Shown here: positions 25,873-35,112 of the stretch, one piece after another
Numbering within the stretch: the stretch's first letter is position 1
How the letters are laid out: each line of letters begins with the position of its first letter
Assembly: GCF_036226745.1 (NCBI RefSeq)
Contig: NZ_CP109013.1
Location: forward strand, 1,426,001-1,490,000
Source: Streptomyces sp. NBC_00683
GTDB lineage: Bacteria > Actinomycetota > Actinomycetes > Streptomycetales > Streptomycetaceae
Length of the DNA stretch: 64,000 nt
Reading direction: 5' to 3'
Translations under genes and position numbers: made by a program
Notes under the pieces: generated by a model
What the model saw: only the letters and a program-made list of their open reading frames with translations
Told to the model about the DNA's origin: nothing
The model's database searches: none

Positions 25873-28731
25873 TCACGCGGTGAACCCGAGTCCGGCGAGA
25901 CGTACGGATCCCTGCAGGGTGACGCGCATGTCGTGCACCCCACGGGCGTCGAGCGCGGCCTCGAAGGTGCGGTAGTCGTACGGTCCCGTGGTCGCGGGGA
26001 CGACGATCTCCGCCGTTCGCCCGTCCACCGTCACCGTGACGGATCCGGCACCCGAGGCGGACGCCGTAACCGCCTGTACACCGGAACCGAAGTCACAGGC
26101 ACGGAAGAGCAGTTGGCCGATGTCGTCGACGGCCGCGACGGTGTCGCCCACCACCTTCGTACGGTCGAGGATCTCCGTGCCCTGCTGCTCGTCGTAGTCG
26201 GCGGCCTCCAGCCCGCGCTCCACGACGGGGCGCGGGCCGGACGCCTCACCCTCGACGACCGCGGTGGCGGTGAGCCGGATGTCGGCGCTCGATGCCCCGG
26301 CCAGGATCTCGTACGCTCCCGGCTCGACGGTCCAGCGGCCGTGCGCCACGCTCCAGTGGCCCAGCTCCTCGACGGGCACGAGGAACTCGACGCGGTCGGC
26401 GGCACCCGCCGCGAGGTGCACCCTGCGGTGGCCCACCAGTCGGCGCAGCGGCAGGTCCGCCGAGGAGTCCGCCGCCCGGACATAGAGCTGGGGGACCTCG
26501 TCGGCGGCGACGGCGCCGTCGTTGGTGACGGTCAGCGAGACCCGCAGGCCACCCTCCTCCAGCACCGCCCTCAGGGCGGAGTAGGTGAAGTCGGTGTAGG
26601 CGAGCCCGTGTCCGAACGGGTAGAGCGGGGTGCCGTCGAAGTAGAGGTACGTCTGCCGCGAGCCGATGATGTCGTAGTCGAGCAGTCCGGGGAGATCGTC
26701 GTCGCAGGCGTACCAGGTCTGCGGAAGCCGTCCGGCCGGGGACACGTCGCCGGCGAGGGTCCGGGCGAGCGCGGTGCCCGCGGCCTGGCCGCCGTGGGCG
26801 GTCCAGAGCAGGGCGGGCAGCTCCGCCGCCGCGTCGGTGACCGCGTACGGGTAGGCGGAGGTGAGGACGAGGACGGTGCGCGGGTTGGCGGCGTGCGCGG
26901 TGCGCCACAGCCGGTCCTGCTGGGCGGGGAGGGCGAGCGTCGTGCGGTCCTCGGTCTCACGGCCGTTGATGTGGGGGTCGTTCCCGGCGACGACGACGAC
27001 CGTGTCGGCGGCTGCGGCGACCCGGGCCACGGCGTCCTCACCGCGTTCGACGGTCTCGGTCTCGAAGACCGTGGCGCGGGCCGCGGGAATCTTTTCGCCG
27101 GACTCGGCAACCTTTGCGCCGTCGGCGGCGACAGTGACGTACCCACCCGTCCCGATGTGCAGAAGGCGGTGTCCGCCGTCGTGCCCCTCCACCGCTTCCA
27201 GGCGGAACGTCTCCTGGACGACCCAGCCGCCCGGCTCGTCCGCGGACGCCCGTACGTAGCCGTCGTCGGCGACGGAGAGGTACAGGCCTTCGTCGGTACG
27301 GAAGGTGAGGACACCGTCGCCCCAGTCGACGAGGGCGAGCTCGGTGGCCGTCCCGCCGCAGGTCAGCGGCGGCAGATCGGTGCGGCCGGCGAGGAGCGCG
27401 GGGTCGAGTGCGCCCTCGGCGCCACGGGCCTCGCCGTCGGTCGCCGCTCCGGCCTCGGGCACCCTGAGCCAGCCCTCGGCGCACTTCAGCCGGACCCGGT
27501 CCGCGCCTTCGGCGAAGAGGACGTTCTCGGCGCCGTACCGCTCACGAAGTCCGTCGAGCGGGGTCGAGCGGTGCAGGAGCGTGCCGCTGTACCAGTCGAG
27601 CTTGCAGGCGTCGGCGAGCAGCCCGACGACGGCGACGGTCCGGCCGTCACGCGGCTCGAGCGGCAGCAGTCCGTCGTTCCGGAGCAGCACGACGGACTGC
27701 TCCGCCGCCTCCAGCGCGAGTGCCCGGTGCCCGGCCGTGTCGAAGTCGGCGGCGTCCGCGTACGGATCGAGCTCGGGGTCGAACTCACCGAGCCTGAAAC
27801 GCAGTTCGAGGATCCTGCGGACCGCGTTGTCGATGTCCTCCTCGTCGAGCAGGCCCTTGGCGAGCGCGTCGCGGATGCGTCCGGTCATGACGGTGGAGTC
27901 CTGGCCGTGGTCGGTGAAGCTGTCGACACCGGCCTTCAGGGAGGCGGCTGTGGCTTCCTCGTGGGTGTCGAAGTAGTGCTCGGAGTCGACCAGGTTGGAG
28001 GGCGCCCCGGCGTCCGAGCAGACGACGAGCGGCTGTTCGGTCCAGCTGCGCAGCTCCTGCGAGAGGAGCGGGGAGACGTGGTTGGGGCGGCCGTTGACCA
28101 GGTTGTAGGCGGGCATGACACCGGCCACCGCACCTGCCTGGACCGCGCTGCGGAAGGCCCGCAGATCGTATTCGTGCAGGACGCGCGGGCGGACCGAGGA
28201 GGAGGCGGTGTCCCGGTCGGTCTCGTTGTTGTGCGCGAGCCAGTGCTTCAGGACCGGGGCCGTGCGCCAGTAGAGGGGGTCGTCGCCCCGCAGCCCCCGG
28301 GTGTAGGCGACGGCGATCGCGGAGGTGAGCGCCGGGTCCTCGGAGTACCCCTCCTCGCCCCGTCCCCACAGCGGGTTGCGCAGCAGGTTCACTGTCGGGG
28401 CCCAGACGTTGAGCCCCACCCGGTCGTCCTCGGCGCGCTTGGCCCGCACCTCGTTGCCGACGGCCTCGCCGACCCGCCGGACCAGCTCGTCGTTCCAGGT
28501 CGCGCCGAGCCCGACGGCCTGCGGGAAGACCGTGGCGGGGCCCATCCAGGCGACTCCGTGCAGGGCCTCCTGTCCGGTACGGAACGGCCCGAGGCCCAGC
28601 CGCTCCACCGCGGGTGCGAACTGGTGCAGCATCGCGATCCGCTCGTCGAGCGTGAGCCGCCCGAGGAGATCGGCGGTGCGCAGGGCGAAGGTCAGCTGCG
28701 GGTCGCGGAAGGGAAGCGGATGGTCCGTCAC
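25873..28731 (-). CDS. GH3 beta-glucosidase/beta-xylosidase with an inserted beta-trefoil-like segment
   Basis: 952 aa, no signal peptide, so cytoplasmic. The GH3 N-terminal barrel carries AVLKHWLAHNNETDRD and the nucleophile in VVCSDAGAPS (Asp240). The alpha/beta sandwich and a C-terminal fibronectin III-like domain follow (VSLTVTNDGAVAADEVPQLYV). Residues about 455-550 are an extra beta-rich insertion (LTFRTDEGLYLSVADDGYV, LLHIGTGGYVTVAADG) that looks fascin/trefoil-like. The GTG start at 28731 has AAGGGGA upstream; an ATG at 28815 lies in the operator and is rejected. In this locus it should remove unbranched glucose from xyloglucan oligosaccharides, acting with the alpha-xylosidase; beta-xylosidase activity is also possible. 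Confidence 0.88.
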   Translation of the reverse strand: MTDHPLPFRDPQLTFALRTADLLGRLTLDERIAMLHQFAPAVERLGLGPFRTGQEALHGVAWMGPATVFPQAVGLGATWNDELVRRVGEAVGNEVRAKRAEDDRVGLNVWAPTVNLLRNPLWGRGEEGYSEDPALTSAIAVAYTRGLRGDDPLYWRTAPVLKHWLAHNNETDRDTASSSVRPRVLHEYDLRAFRSAVQAGAVAGVMPAYNLVNGRPNHVSPLLSQELRSWTEQPLVVCSDAGAPSNLVDSEHYFDTHEEATAASLKAGVDSFTDHGQDSTVMTGRIRDALAKGLLDEEDIDNAVRRILELRFRLGEFDPELDPYADAADFDTAGHRALALEAAEQSVVLLRNDGLLPLEPRDGRTVAVVGLLADACKLDWYSGTLLHRSTPLDGLRERYGAENVLFAEGADRVRLKCAEGWLRVPEAGAATDGEARGAEGALDPALLAGRTDLPPLTCGGTATELALVDWGDGVLTFRTDEGLYLSVADDGYVRASADEPGGWVVQETFRLEAVEGHDGGHRLLHIGTGGYVTVAADGAKVAESGEKIPAARATVFETETVERGEDAVARVAAAADTVVVVAGNDPHINGRETEDRTTLALPAQQDRLWRTAHAANPRTVLVLTSAYPYAVTDAAAELPALLWTAHGGQAAGTALARTLAGDVSPAGRLPQTWYACDDDLPGLLDYDIIGSRQTYLYFDGTPLYPFGHGLAYTDFTYSALRAVLEEGGLRVSLTVTNDGAVAADEVPQLYVRAADSSADLPLRRLVGHRRVHLAAGAADRVEFLVPVEELGHWSVAHGRWTVEPGAYEILAGASSADIRLTATAVVEGEASGPRPVVERGLEAADYDEQQGTEILDRTKVVGDTVAAVDDIGQLLFRACDFGSGVQAVTASASGAGSVTVTVDGRTAEIVVPATTGPYDYRTFEAALDARGVHDMRVTLQGSVRLAGLGFTA

Positions 28732-28789
28732 GTGCGGGTCCCCTTGGAAAGGTGGGAGGTATTCAGGGAAGGCGCGCTTCGAAGGATCT

Positions 28790-28831
28790 TCGAAGCGCTT
28801 CGATGCTCTGTGCACAATCCGCAGGTGTCAA
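28790..28831 (-). promoter_or_regulatory. Promoter and LacI operator of the GH3-GH31 operon
   Basis: On the minus strand TTGACA (28831-28826) and GAGCAT (28808-28803) are 17 bp apart. The 14-bp palindrome TCGAAGCGCTTCGA (28790-28803) abuts the -10 and covers the likely start site. A second overlapping dyad, CTTCGAA...TTCGAAG (28777-28795), adjoins it. The same 14-mer recurs at 28959 and 52758, with a 12-bp core at 52658 near the lacI-type gene. Confidence 0.75.
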
Positions 28832-28919
28832 GGGTGCGAGCCGAGCACTGCGGGTACCCGGGCCTCGTTCCACCGGGAAACAGTTAGGAAACAGGTCCGA
28901 GGAATCTGGAAACCGACTC

Positions 28920-28972
28920 TTGTGCGGCCGGATGGCTTCACTTAATCTCGCTGCAACATCGAAGCGCTTCGA
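28920..28972 (+). promoter_or_regulatory. Promoter and LacI operator of the xyloglucan transporter/hydrolase operon
   Basis: TTGTGC (28920-28925) and TAATCT (28943-28948) have a 17-bp spacer, followed by the palindrome TCGAAGCGCTTCGA (28959-28972) just past the expected start site. It is identical to the operator on the opposite promoter. The rest of the 382-bp divergent region has no gene; a long untranslated leader of about 150 bp runs to the ATG at 29114. Confidence 0.75.
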
Positions 28973-29113
28973 CGACACACTTGATCGACCCGCTTCGCCT
29001 CAGCCGGTGCAGTGCTGCCGGCTCGGCCGGTAACGCCCGCTATCTCAGACACAGGAGCCGGACGGCACTCGCCACCGCCGGACTGTCCTGGTGCACCACG
29101 AAGGGTTGACGCA

Positions 29114-30787
29114 ATGACGCCGAACTCCCCCTCCGTCCCGAGCCGGAGGAGTTTCCTCGCCTCGACCGCGGTCGTCGCGGCAGCCGTGGGCGGGGGGATC
29201 CCGCTCCTCGCCGCCTGCGGCGGTTCGGGCAGCAGCTCGAAGAACGAGGGCACCACCACCGGCAAGAAGCTGAAGGACGTGCTTCCCGCCTACGTGCCGT
29301 CGAACGCGGTCACCCCGGACATCCCCAGCAAGAACGGCTCGGCCGCCGGTTTCACCACCGCGCTGCCCGCCGACCAGCTCGCCGTCTCCGTGCCGAAGAA
29401 GCTCGGCAAGGGCAGCGAGCTGAGCATCCTGGCGCCGCTGTGGGGCACCTCTCCGGGTGAGGGCAACCCGTACTGGACGGCGATGGACGAAGGCGCCGGC
29501 GTCAAGGTCAAGTGGCAGAACCAGGACGGCAACACCTACGGGCAGAAGCTCGGCGCGGTCCTCGCGTCCAGCAACATCCCGGATGCCGTCGTCGTCCCCG
29601 GCTGGGAGCTGGGCGGCAAGATACCCAGCGCAATCGCCAACAAGTTCGCCGACCTCGGCCCGTACCTCTCCGGCGACAAGGTCAAGGCGTACCCGAACCT
29701 CGCGGCCATCCCCACCGGCGCCTGGCAGCGGGCGATCTTCGCCGGAAAGCTGCGCGGGCTCCCGATGCCGGCCGAGGCGACGCCGAACATCACCCCGTTC
29801 TACCGGGCCGACATCTTCGAGGAGAAGGGCTACTCGGTCCCCACCACCACGCAGGAGTTCTTCGACCTCTGCAAGGAGATCAACGCTCCGAAGAGCAAGG
29901 TGTGGGCGTGCGCCGACATGACGTGGTCGGCGTACAACTTCTTCGGGGTCCTGCAGGAGAAGCCGTACTACTGGAAGCTCGTCGACGGCAAGCTGGTCAA
30001 CCGCTACGAGACGGACGAGTACCTCGAGGCCCTGGAGTGGTCGCGCTCGCTCTACTCGGCGGGCTTCGTCCACCCCGACGCCAAGGCGGAGCAGGGTGAC
30101 CTGGGCAACGTCTTCGCCTCGGGCAAGGTCCTCATGTACAACGCCGACATCTCCGACTGGTACGGCAAGACGGCGGTCCAGCGGCTGGACAACCCGAAGT
30201 TCCGGATGGCGGCGATGGACATCTTCGCCCACGACGGCGGCACCCCCGTCCTCTACGCGGCCTCGCCCTCCAACATCTGGTGCTTCATCAACGAGAAGGC
30301 CGACAAGAAGACCATCGAGGACATCCTGGCGCTCGCCAACTACACCGCCGCCCCGTACGGAACCAAGGAGCAGCGTCTGCGGGCGTACGGCGTCGAGGGC
30401 ACCCACCACACCCTCAAGGACGGTGTCCTCACCAAGACGGAGCTGGGCAACAACCAGGTCTTCGCGACCTACGAGTACATCGCCTCCCCCGCTCCCTTCC
30501 GGGCCTTCGCCGACCAGCCCGACGTGGCCAAGGGCATGGTCGAGTGGCAGCAGCGCCAGGGCGCCCATGTGAAGAAGCCGCTCTTCTACGGGATGCAGAT
30601 CCAGGAGCCCGCCCGGTTCGCCGAACTCAACTCGCAGTTCGAGGACCTGGAGAAGGACATCGTCCGCGGCCGCAAGAAGATCAGCGACATGCAGCAGAAC
30701 GTCTCCGACTGGAAGACCAGGGGCGGCGACAAGCTTCGCGACTGGTACAAGAAGCTGCTCGACGAGACCGGTGAGTCGGCCTCCTGA
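29114..30787 (+). CDS. Oligosaccharide ABC transporter substrate-binding lipoprotein (LplA-like)
   Basis: 557 aa solute receptor. A twin-arginine-like signal (PSRRSFLASTAVVAAAVGG) ends in a lipobox LLAAC, cysteine near residue 35, so it is probably Tat-exported and lipid-anchored. The large size and the pattern LSILAPLWGTSPGEGNPYW, AIFAGKLRGLPMP and SNIWCFINEKADKK match LplA/YtcQ-type receptors for complex oligosaccharides. GAAGGG precedes the ATG at 29114. It is first in a seven-gene run with two permeases and four glycoside hydrolases. Xyloglucan oligosaccharides are the expected ligands, by context only. Confidence 0.88.
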   Translation: MTPNSPSVPSRRSFLASTAVVAAAVGGGIPLLAACGGSGSSSKNEGTTTGKKLKDVLPAYVPSNAVTPDIPSKNGSAAGFTTALPADQLAVSVPKKLGKGSELSILAPLWGTSPGEGNPYWTAMDEGAGVKVKWQNQDGNTYGQKLGAVLASSNIPDAVVVPGWELGGKIPSAIANKFADLGPYLSGDKVKAYPNLAAIPTGAWQRAIFAGKLRGLPMPAEATPNITPFYRADIFEEKGYSVPTTTQEFFDLCKEINAPKSKVWACADMTWSAYNFFGVLQEKPYYWKLVDGKLVNRYETDEYLEALEWSRSLYSAGFVHPDAKAEQGDLGNVFASGKVLMYNADISDWYGKTAVQRLDNPKFRMAAMDIFAHDGGTPVLYAASPSNIWCFINEKADKKTIEDILALANYTAAPYGTKEQRLRAYGVEGTHHTLKDGVLTKTELGNNQVFATYEYIASPAPFRAFADQPDVAKGMVEWQQRQGAHVKKPLFYGMQIQEPARFAELNSQFEDLEKDIVRGRKKISDMQQNVSDWKTRGGDKLRDWYKKLLDETGESAS

Positions 30788-30788
30788 C

Positions 30789-31811
30789 ATGTCACTGAGC
30801 ACAGAGGACCGGCGCGCGCGAGCGACACGGACGCCGCCGGTCAAGACGGGCGGGGCGGAGCGGCGAAAGGGCCGGGCGGCCGGGGGCATCACCCTGCGTC
30901 ACCGGCTCCGCCGGGACCGCACACTGATCCTGATGACCCTGCCGGCGATGCTGCTCCTGCTGGTCTTCGCGTACATCCCCCTGGCGGGCAACGTCGTCGC
31001 CTTCCAGGACTACGACCCGTACATCGCGGACAATGCGTTCCAGTCGATCGCGCAGAGTCCGTGGGTCGGCCTCGAGTGGTTCCAGCAGATGGTGAACGAC
31101 CGGCTGTTCTGGTCGTCGCTGCAGAACACGCTGGTGATCTTCCTGCTGCAGCTGACCCTCTTCTTCCCGGTCCCGATCCTGCTCGCGCTGTTCATCAACA
31201 GCTTCGTGCGCCCCCGGGTCCGGGCGGTCGCCCAGGCGATCCTGTACCTGCCGCACTTCTTCTCCTGGGTCCTGGTCGTCACCGTGTTCCAGCAGATGTT
31301 CGGCGGCGCGGGACTCATCGCGCAGACACTGCGCGACCACGGTCACGACGGCATCGACCTGATGACCGACCCCGGTCTGTTCAAGTTCCTGATCACCTTC
31401 GAGATGATCTGGAAGGACGCCGGCTGGGGCGTCATCGTCTTCCTGGCCGCCCTGGCCTCCGTCAGCCCGGACCTGTACGAGGCGAGCGCGATGGACGGCG
31501 CGAACCGCTGGCGGAGGATGTGGCACATCACGCTGCCCGCCCTGCGCCCGGTCGTCGCCCTGCTGCTCGTGCTCCAGGTCGGCAACGCACTGACCGTCGG
31601 CTTCGAGCAGATCCTTCTCCAGCGCACGGCCGTCGGCCCGGGGGCCTCCGAAGTCCTCGATACCTACGTCTGGAACGTCGGCATCACCTACGGCAACTTC
31701 AGCTACGCGGCGGCCGTCGGAATCATCAAGGGAATCTTCGGTCTGCTGCTGGTCCTCGGGGCCAACAAGGTCGCTCATCTCATGGGCGAGCAGGGGGTGT
31801 ACAAGAAGTGA
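30789..31811 (+). CDS. ABC transporter permease, LplB-like
   Basis: 340 aa membrane subunit of the oligosaccharide importer. The basic N-terminal tail precedes about six helices, including LILMTLPAMLLLLVFAYIPLAG and LVIFLLQLTLFFPVPILLALF. The ATPase-contact loop is EASAMDGANRWRRMWHITLPAL near residue 235. Its ATG begins one base after the receptor-gene stop. A GTG 18 bp upstream is an alternative start. The stop overlaps the next gene's GTG (GTGA). No ATPase gene is present in the locus, so the pair must rely on an ATPase encoded elsewhere. Confidence 0.9.
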   Translation: MSLSTEDRRARATRTPPVKTGGAERRKGRAAGGITLRHRLRRDRTLILMTLPAMLLLLVFAYIPLAGNVVAFQDYDPYIADNAFQSIAQSPWVGLEWFQQMVNDRLFWSSLQNTLVIFLLQLTLFFPVPILLALFINSFVRPRVRAVAQAILYLPHFFSWVLVVTVFQQMFGGAGLIAQTLRDHGHDGIDLMTDPGLFKFLITFEMIWKDAGWGVIVFLAALASVSPDLYEASAMDGANRWRRMWHITLPALRPVVALLLVLQVGNALTVGFEQILLQRTAVGPGASEVLDTYVWNVGITYGNFSYAAAVGIIKGIFGLLLVLGANKVAHLMGEQGVYKK

Positions 31812-32752
31812 GCAGCCTGCTCGCCGGTATCACCGGCATTGCCGGGGTGAAGCCCGGAACGCGCGGCCGTCTGCGTCCGGCGTGGGAGGAGGAGCCGTCG
31901 AAGGCGGGACTCGCCTCCAAGGGCGTGGTCCTCGTACTGGTCTGCCTCGGCGTCCTGTTCCCGCTCTGGGTCGTCGTCGTCACCAGCCTGTCCTCGGTGA
32001 AGACCATCACCGAGACCGGCGGCCTGGTCGTGATCCCCCGCGGCATCACGTTCGTCGCCTACCAGGAGCTGCTGGGCGGCGGCCAGGTGACCCGGGCGGC
32101 GCTGGTCAGCATCGGCGTGACCGTCGTCGGGACGCTCTTCAGCATGACGGTGTCGATCATGTGCGCGTACGGTCTCTCGCGCACCGGTTCCGTACTGCAC
32201 CGGCCGCTGCTGGTGTTCATGCTGGCCACGATGTTCTTCGGCGCGGGCCTGATTCCCACCTATCTGGTGGTACAGGGGCTCGGCCTCACCGACTCGTATC
32301 TGGCGCTGATCCTCCCGAGCGCCCTGAATGTGTTCAACATCCTGGTCCTGCGCGCCTTCTTCATGAGCACCGCGCAGGAGCTCATCGAGAGCGCCCGTAT
32401 CGACGGGGCCGGCGACGTCCGCATCCTGTGGCAGATCGTGATGCCGCTCTCGCGGGCCGTCATCGCGGTGATCACGCTGTTCTACGCGGTCGGCTACTGG
32501 AGCGCCTGGTTCAACGCGTCGATCTACCTCAGCGACCCGGACATGCTCCCGCTCCAGAACGTGATGAACCAGCTGGTCATCAAGCAGGAGAGGCCCACCG
32601 GCCTGGCCCAGGTCATCAACACGGGCCATCTGTCACCGCTCGCCATCCAGATGGCGGTCATGGTGCTGGCGCTGCTGCCGGTCGCGGTCCTGTCGCCCTT
32701 CGTGCAGAAGCACTTCAAGGAAGGCATGCTCACGGGCGCGATCAAGGGCTGA
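31808..32752 (+). CDS. ABC transporter permease, LplC/YtcP-like
   Basis: 314 aa second membrane subunit. The GTG start at 31808 overlaps the previous stop as GTGA, with AGGGGG upstream. The first helix is GVVLVLVCLGVLFPLWVVVV; the contact loop is ESARIDGAGDVRILWQIVMPLSRAVIAVI, with the usual glycine. The region TNxxLPLQNVMNQLVIK near the C terminus is typical of YtcP-like permeases. It pairs with the LplB-like protein. An 90-bp gap with a short tandem repeat follows before the GH74 gene. Confidence 0.9.
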   Translation: MSSLLAGITGIAGVKPGTRGRLRPAWEEEPSKAGLASKGVVLVLVCLGVLFPLWVVVVTSLSSVKTITETGGLVVIPRGITFVAYQELLGGGQVTRAALVSIGVTVVGTLFSMTVSIMCAYGLSRTGSVLHRPLLVFMLATMFFGAGLIPTYLVVQGLGLTDSYLALILPSALNVFNILVLRAFFMSTAQELIESARIDGAGDVRILWQIVMPLSRAVIAVITLFYAVGYWSAWFNASIYLSDPDMLPLQNVMNQLVIKQERPTGLAQVINTGHLSPLAIQMAVMVLALLPVAVLSPFVQKHFKEGMLTGAIKG

Positions 32753-32842
32753 TTCCGCCCCGCCTCACGCCCCGGACTCCCGAACTCCCCGAACTCCCCG
32801 AACAGCAGGACTCCACCACTCCCACCCGAAGGTGTGTTCGTC

Positions 32843-35098
32843 ATGCGCGCTTCGTCCGTCCCGCAGCCCGAACCCGCACAGGAGAACGCGCCCCGGCGCC
32901 GTACCGTGCTCGCCGGTGCGGCCGCGGTGACAGCCGCCGCCGCGCTGCCCCTGGCCGCCCCGGCCGTGGCGGCCGCGCGGCCCAGGAAGTCCCAGCCGCA
33001 CCGGTGGCGTACGGCGGCGATCGGCGGGACCGGTTTCGTCACGGGCATCCTGTTCCACCCGGCCGTCCGGGGCCTGGCCTACGCCCGTACGGACATCGGC
33101 GGCGCCTACCGGTGGGACGACGGCCGGGCGCGCTGGACGGCGCTGACCGACCACCTCGGATGGGACGACTGGAATCTGCTGGGTGTCGAGGCCATGGCCG
33201 TCGATCCGGCCCACCCGGACCGGCTGTATCTGGCGCTCGGCACCTACGCACAGTCGTGGGCAGGTCCGGGCGCGGTGCTCAGATCCGAGGACCGGGGTGC
33301 CAGCTGGGTGCGTACGGACCTGACGGTACGGCTGGGAGCCAACGAGGACGGCCGGGGCGCGGGCGAACGGCTCCTGGTGGACCCGCGTGACAGCGAGACC
33401 CTCTGGCTCGGCACGCGGCACGACGGGCTGCTGCGCTCCACGGACCGCGGGGCGACCTGGGCCGCCGACACCTCGTTCCCGGCGGCCGCGTCGGCGAGCG
33501 GCCAGGGCGTCACGCTGCTGGTGGCGGCGGGCCGCACGGTGTACGCGGGCTGGGGTGACGGGGGGACGGCCCTGTACCGCACGGCCGCCGCCGGCGGCTG
33601 GGAGCCCGTTCCCGGTCAGCCGCCCGCCGGCGCGGCCTCGTCGAAGGTGCCGATCCGTGCCGCGTACGACGCCGGGACCCGGGCGCTGTACGTGAGTTAC
33701 GCGAACGGCCCCGGGCCCAACAACCAGACGGACGGCTCGGTGCACCGGCTCGACACGGTCACCGGCACGTGGATGGACGTCACCCCGGTCGCGCCGGCCG
33801 CCGCAGACGCGTTCGGCTACGGCGGGGTCGCGGTCGACGCCACCCGCCCCGGCACGGTCGTCGTCTCCACGAACAACCGCTGGGGACCGGTGGACACCCT
33901 GTTCCGCTCCACGGACGGCGGTGCGAGCTGGACCTCGCTCAAGGACTCGGCGGTCCTCGACGCTTCGGAGACGCCCTATCTGAAGTGGGGTGGTGAGACC
34001 CCGAAGTTCGGCTGGTGGATCCAGGCCGTGGCCGTCGATCCGTTCGACTCCGCGCACCTCGTGTACGGCACCGGGGCGACGATCTTCGGGACGCGCGACC
34101 TGGTGCACTGGGCGCCGGAGATCCGAGGCCTGGAGGAGTCGGCGGTGCGGCAGCTGATCGCACCTCCGTCGGGCGCCCGGCTGCTGAGCGGGCTCGGTGA
34201 CATCGGTGTGATGTACCACGACTCCCTCACCGCCTCCCCCTCGCTGGGCATGGCGTCGAATCCGGTCTTCGGGACGGCGACGGGACTCGCCCTGGCCGCG
34301 CTCGAACCCTCGTACGTCGTGAGGACGGGCTGGCCGTCCGGCTCGGGCGCCGCAGGAGCGTACTCGCACGACGGGGGCGCGAGCTGGCAGCCGTTCGCCT
34401 CCCAGCCCGCGATCGCCGGCTCCGCTCCCGGACCGGTGGCGGTGTCCGCCGACGGGGCCACGCTCCTTTGGTCCTTCGTCCACTGGGACGGCACGAAGTA
34501 CGCCGCGCACCGCTCCGCGGACGGTGGCGCCACCTGGGCCGAGATCTCCACGTTCCCCAAGGGCGGCGCCCCGGTCGCCGACCCGCTGGACCCCGCCCGC
34601 TTCTACGTCTACGACACGGACACCGGCACCGTGTTCGTCTCCGCGGACAAGGGCGTCACCTTCACCCGGGGCGCCTCCGGGCTCCCCTCCGGCGATGTGC
34701 AGTTCCGCATCGCCGCCGCGCCCGGCCGCTCCGGCGACCTGTGGCTGTCGGCCAAGGACAACGGGCTGCTGCGCTCGACCGACGGTGGGCTGACGTTCAC
34801 CGCGGTGGCCGGCTGCCAGGCCTCGCACGCCCTCGGCTTCGGCAGGGCCGCCGCCGGGACGAAGCGGCGGGGCCGCTCCCCCTACCCCGCGGTCTTCCAG
34901 ACCGGACGGGTGTCCGCCACGCACGACGGTGTCGCCGTGCTCCGCTCGGACGACGCGGGCGGGACCTGGGTCCGCATCAACGACGACTCGCACCAGTGGG
35001 GGTGGACCGGTGAGGTCATCACCGGTGACCCCCGCATCCACGGCCGCGTCTACCTGGGCACGAACGGCCGCGGCATCCAGTACGCAGACCCCGAATGA
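32843..35098 (+). CDS. GH74 xyloglucanase, secreted
   Basis: 751 aa endo- or oligosaccharide-specific xyloglucanase. A Tat signal (APRRRTVLAGAAAVTAAAALP, residues about 17-45) ends near AVAAA. The twin seven-bladed propellers show repeated BNR-like turns (SEDRGASW, STDRGATW, STDGGASW, SADGGATW, STDGGLTF, SDDAGGTW) and GH74 blocks VRGLAYARTDIGGAYRW, GWDDWNLLGVEAMAVDP and PKFGWWIQAVAVDPFDSAHLVYGTG. The ATG at 32843 has GAAGG ten bases upstream. There is no cellulose-binding module. It would cut the backbone of xyloglucan outside the cell for the importer encoded just upstream. Confidence 0.93.
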   Translation: MRASSVPQPEPAQENAPRRRTVLAGAAAVTAAAALPLAAPAVAAARPRKSQPHRWRTAAIGGTGFVTGILFHPAVRGLAYARTDIGGAYRWDDGRARWTALTDHLGWDDWNLLGVEAMAVDPAHPDRLYLALGTYAQSWAGPGAVLRSEDRGASWVRTDLTVRLGANEDGRGAGERLLVDPRDSETLWLGTRHDGLLRSTDRGATWAADTSFPAAASASGQGVTLLVAAGRTVYAGWGDGGTALYRTAAAGGWEPVPGQPPAGAASSKVPIRAAYDAGTRALYVSYANGPGPNNQTDGSVHRLDTVTGTWMDVTPVAPAAADAFGYGGVAVDATRPGTVVVSTNNRWGPVDTLFRSTDGGASWTSLKDSAVLDASETPYLKWGGETPKFGWWIQAVAVDPFDSAHLVYGTGATIFGTRDLVHWAPEIRGLEESAVRQLIAPPSGARLLSGLGDIGVMYHDSLTASPSLGMASNPVFGTATGLALAALEPSYVVRTGWPSGSGAAGAYSHDGGASWQPFASQPAIAGSAPGPVAVSADGATLLWSFVHWDGTKYAAHRSADGGATWAEISTFPKGGAPVADPLDPARFYVYDTDTGTVFVSADKGVTFTRGASGLPSGDVQFRIAAAPGRSGDLWLSAKDNGLLRSTDGGLTFTAVAGCQASHALGFGRAAAGTKRRGRSPYPAVFQTGRVSATHDGVAVLRSDDAGGTWVRINDDSHQWGWTGEVITGDPRIHGRVYLGTNGRGIQYADPE

Positions 35099-35112
35099 GG
35101 AACGAGAAGTCC

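Noticed and set aside
28732..28815. Extended N terminus of GH3 from an ATG at 28815
   Set aside because: It would start inside the promoter/operator. GTG 28731 has a good ribosome site and fits the family start.
25783..28887. 1034-codon open frame on the plus strand
   Set aside because: It lies antisense to GH3 and GH31, whose catalytic motifs are complete. Long antisense frames are expected in DNA with this GC content.
32776..32803. Short tandem repeat of CCCCGAACT units before the GH74 gene
   Set aside because: Only about three imperfect copies in a 90-bp gap; no feature type fits and it may be chance.
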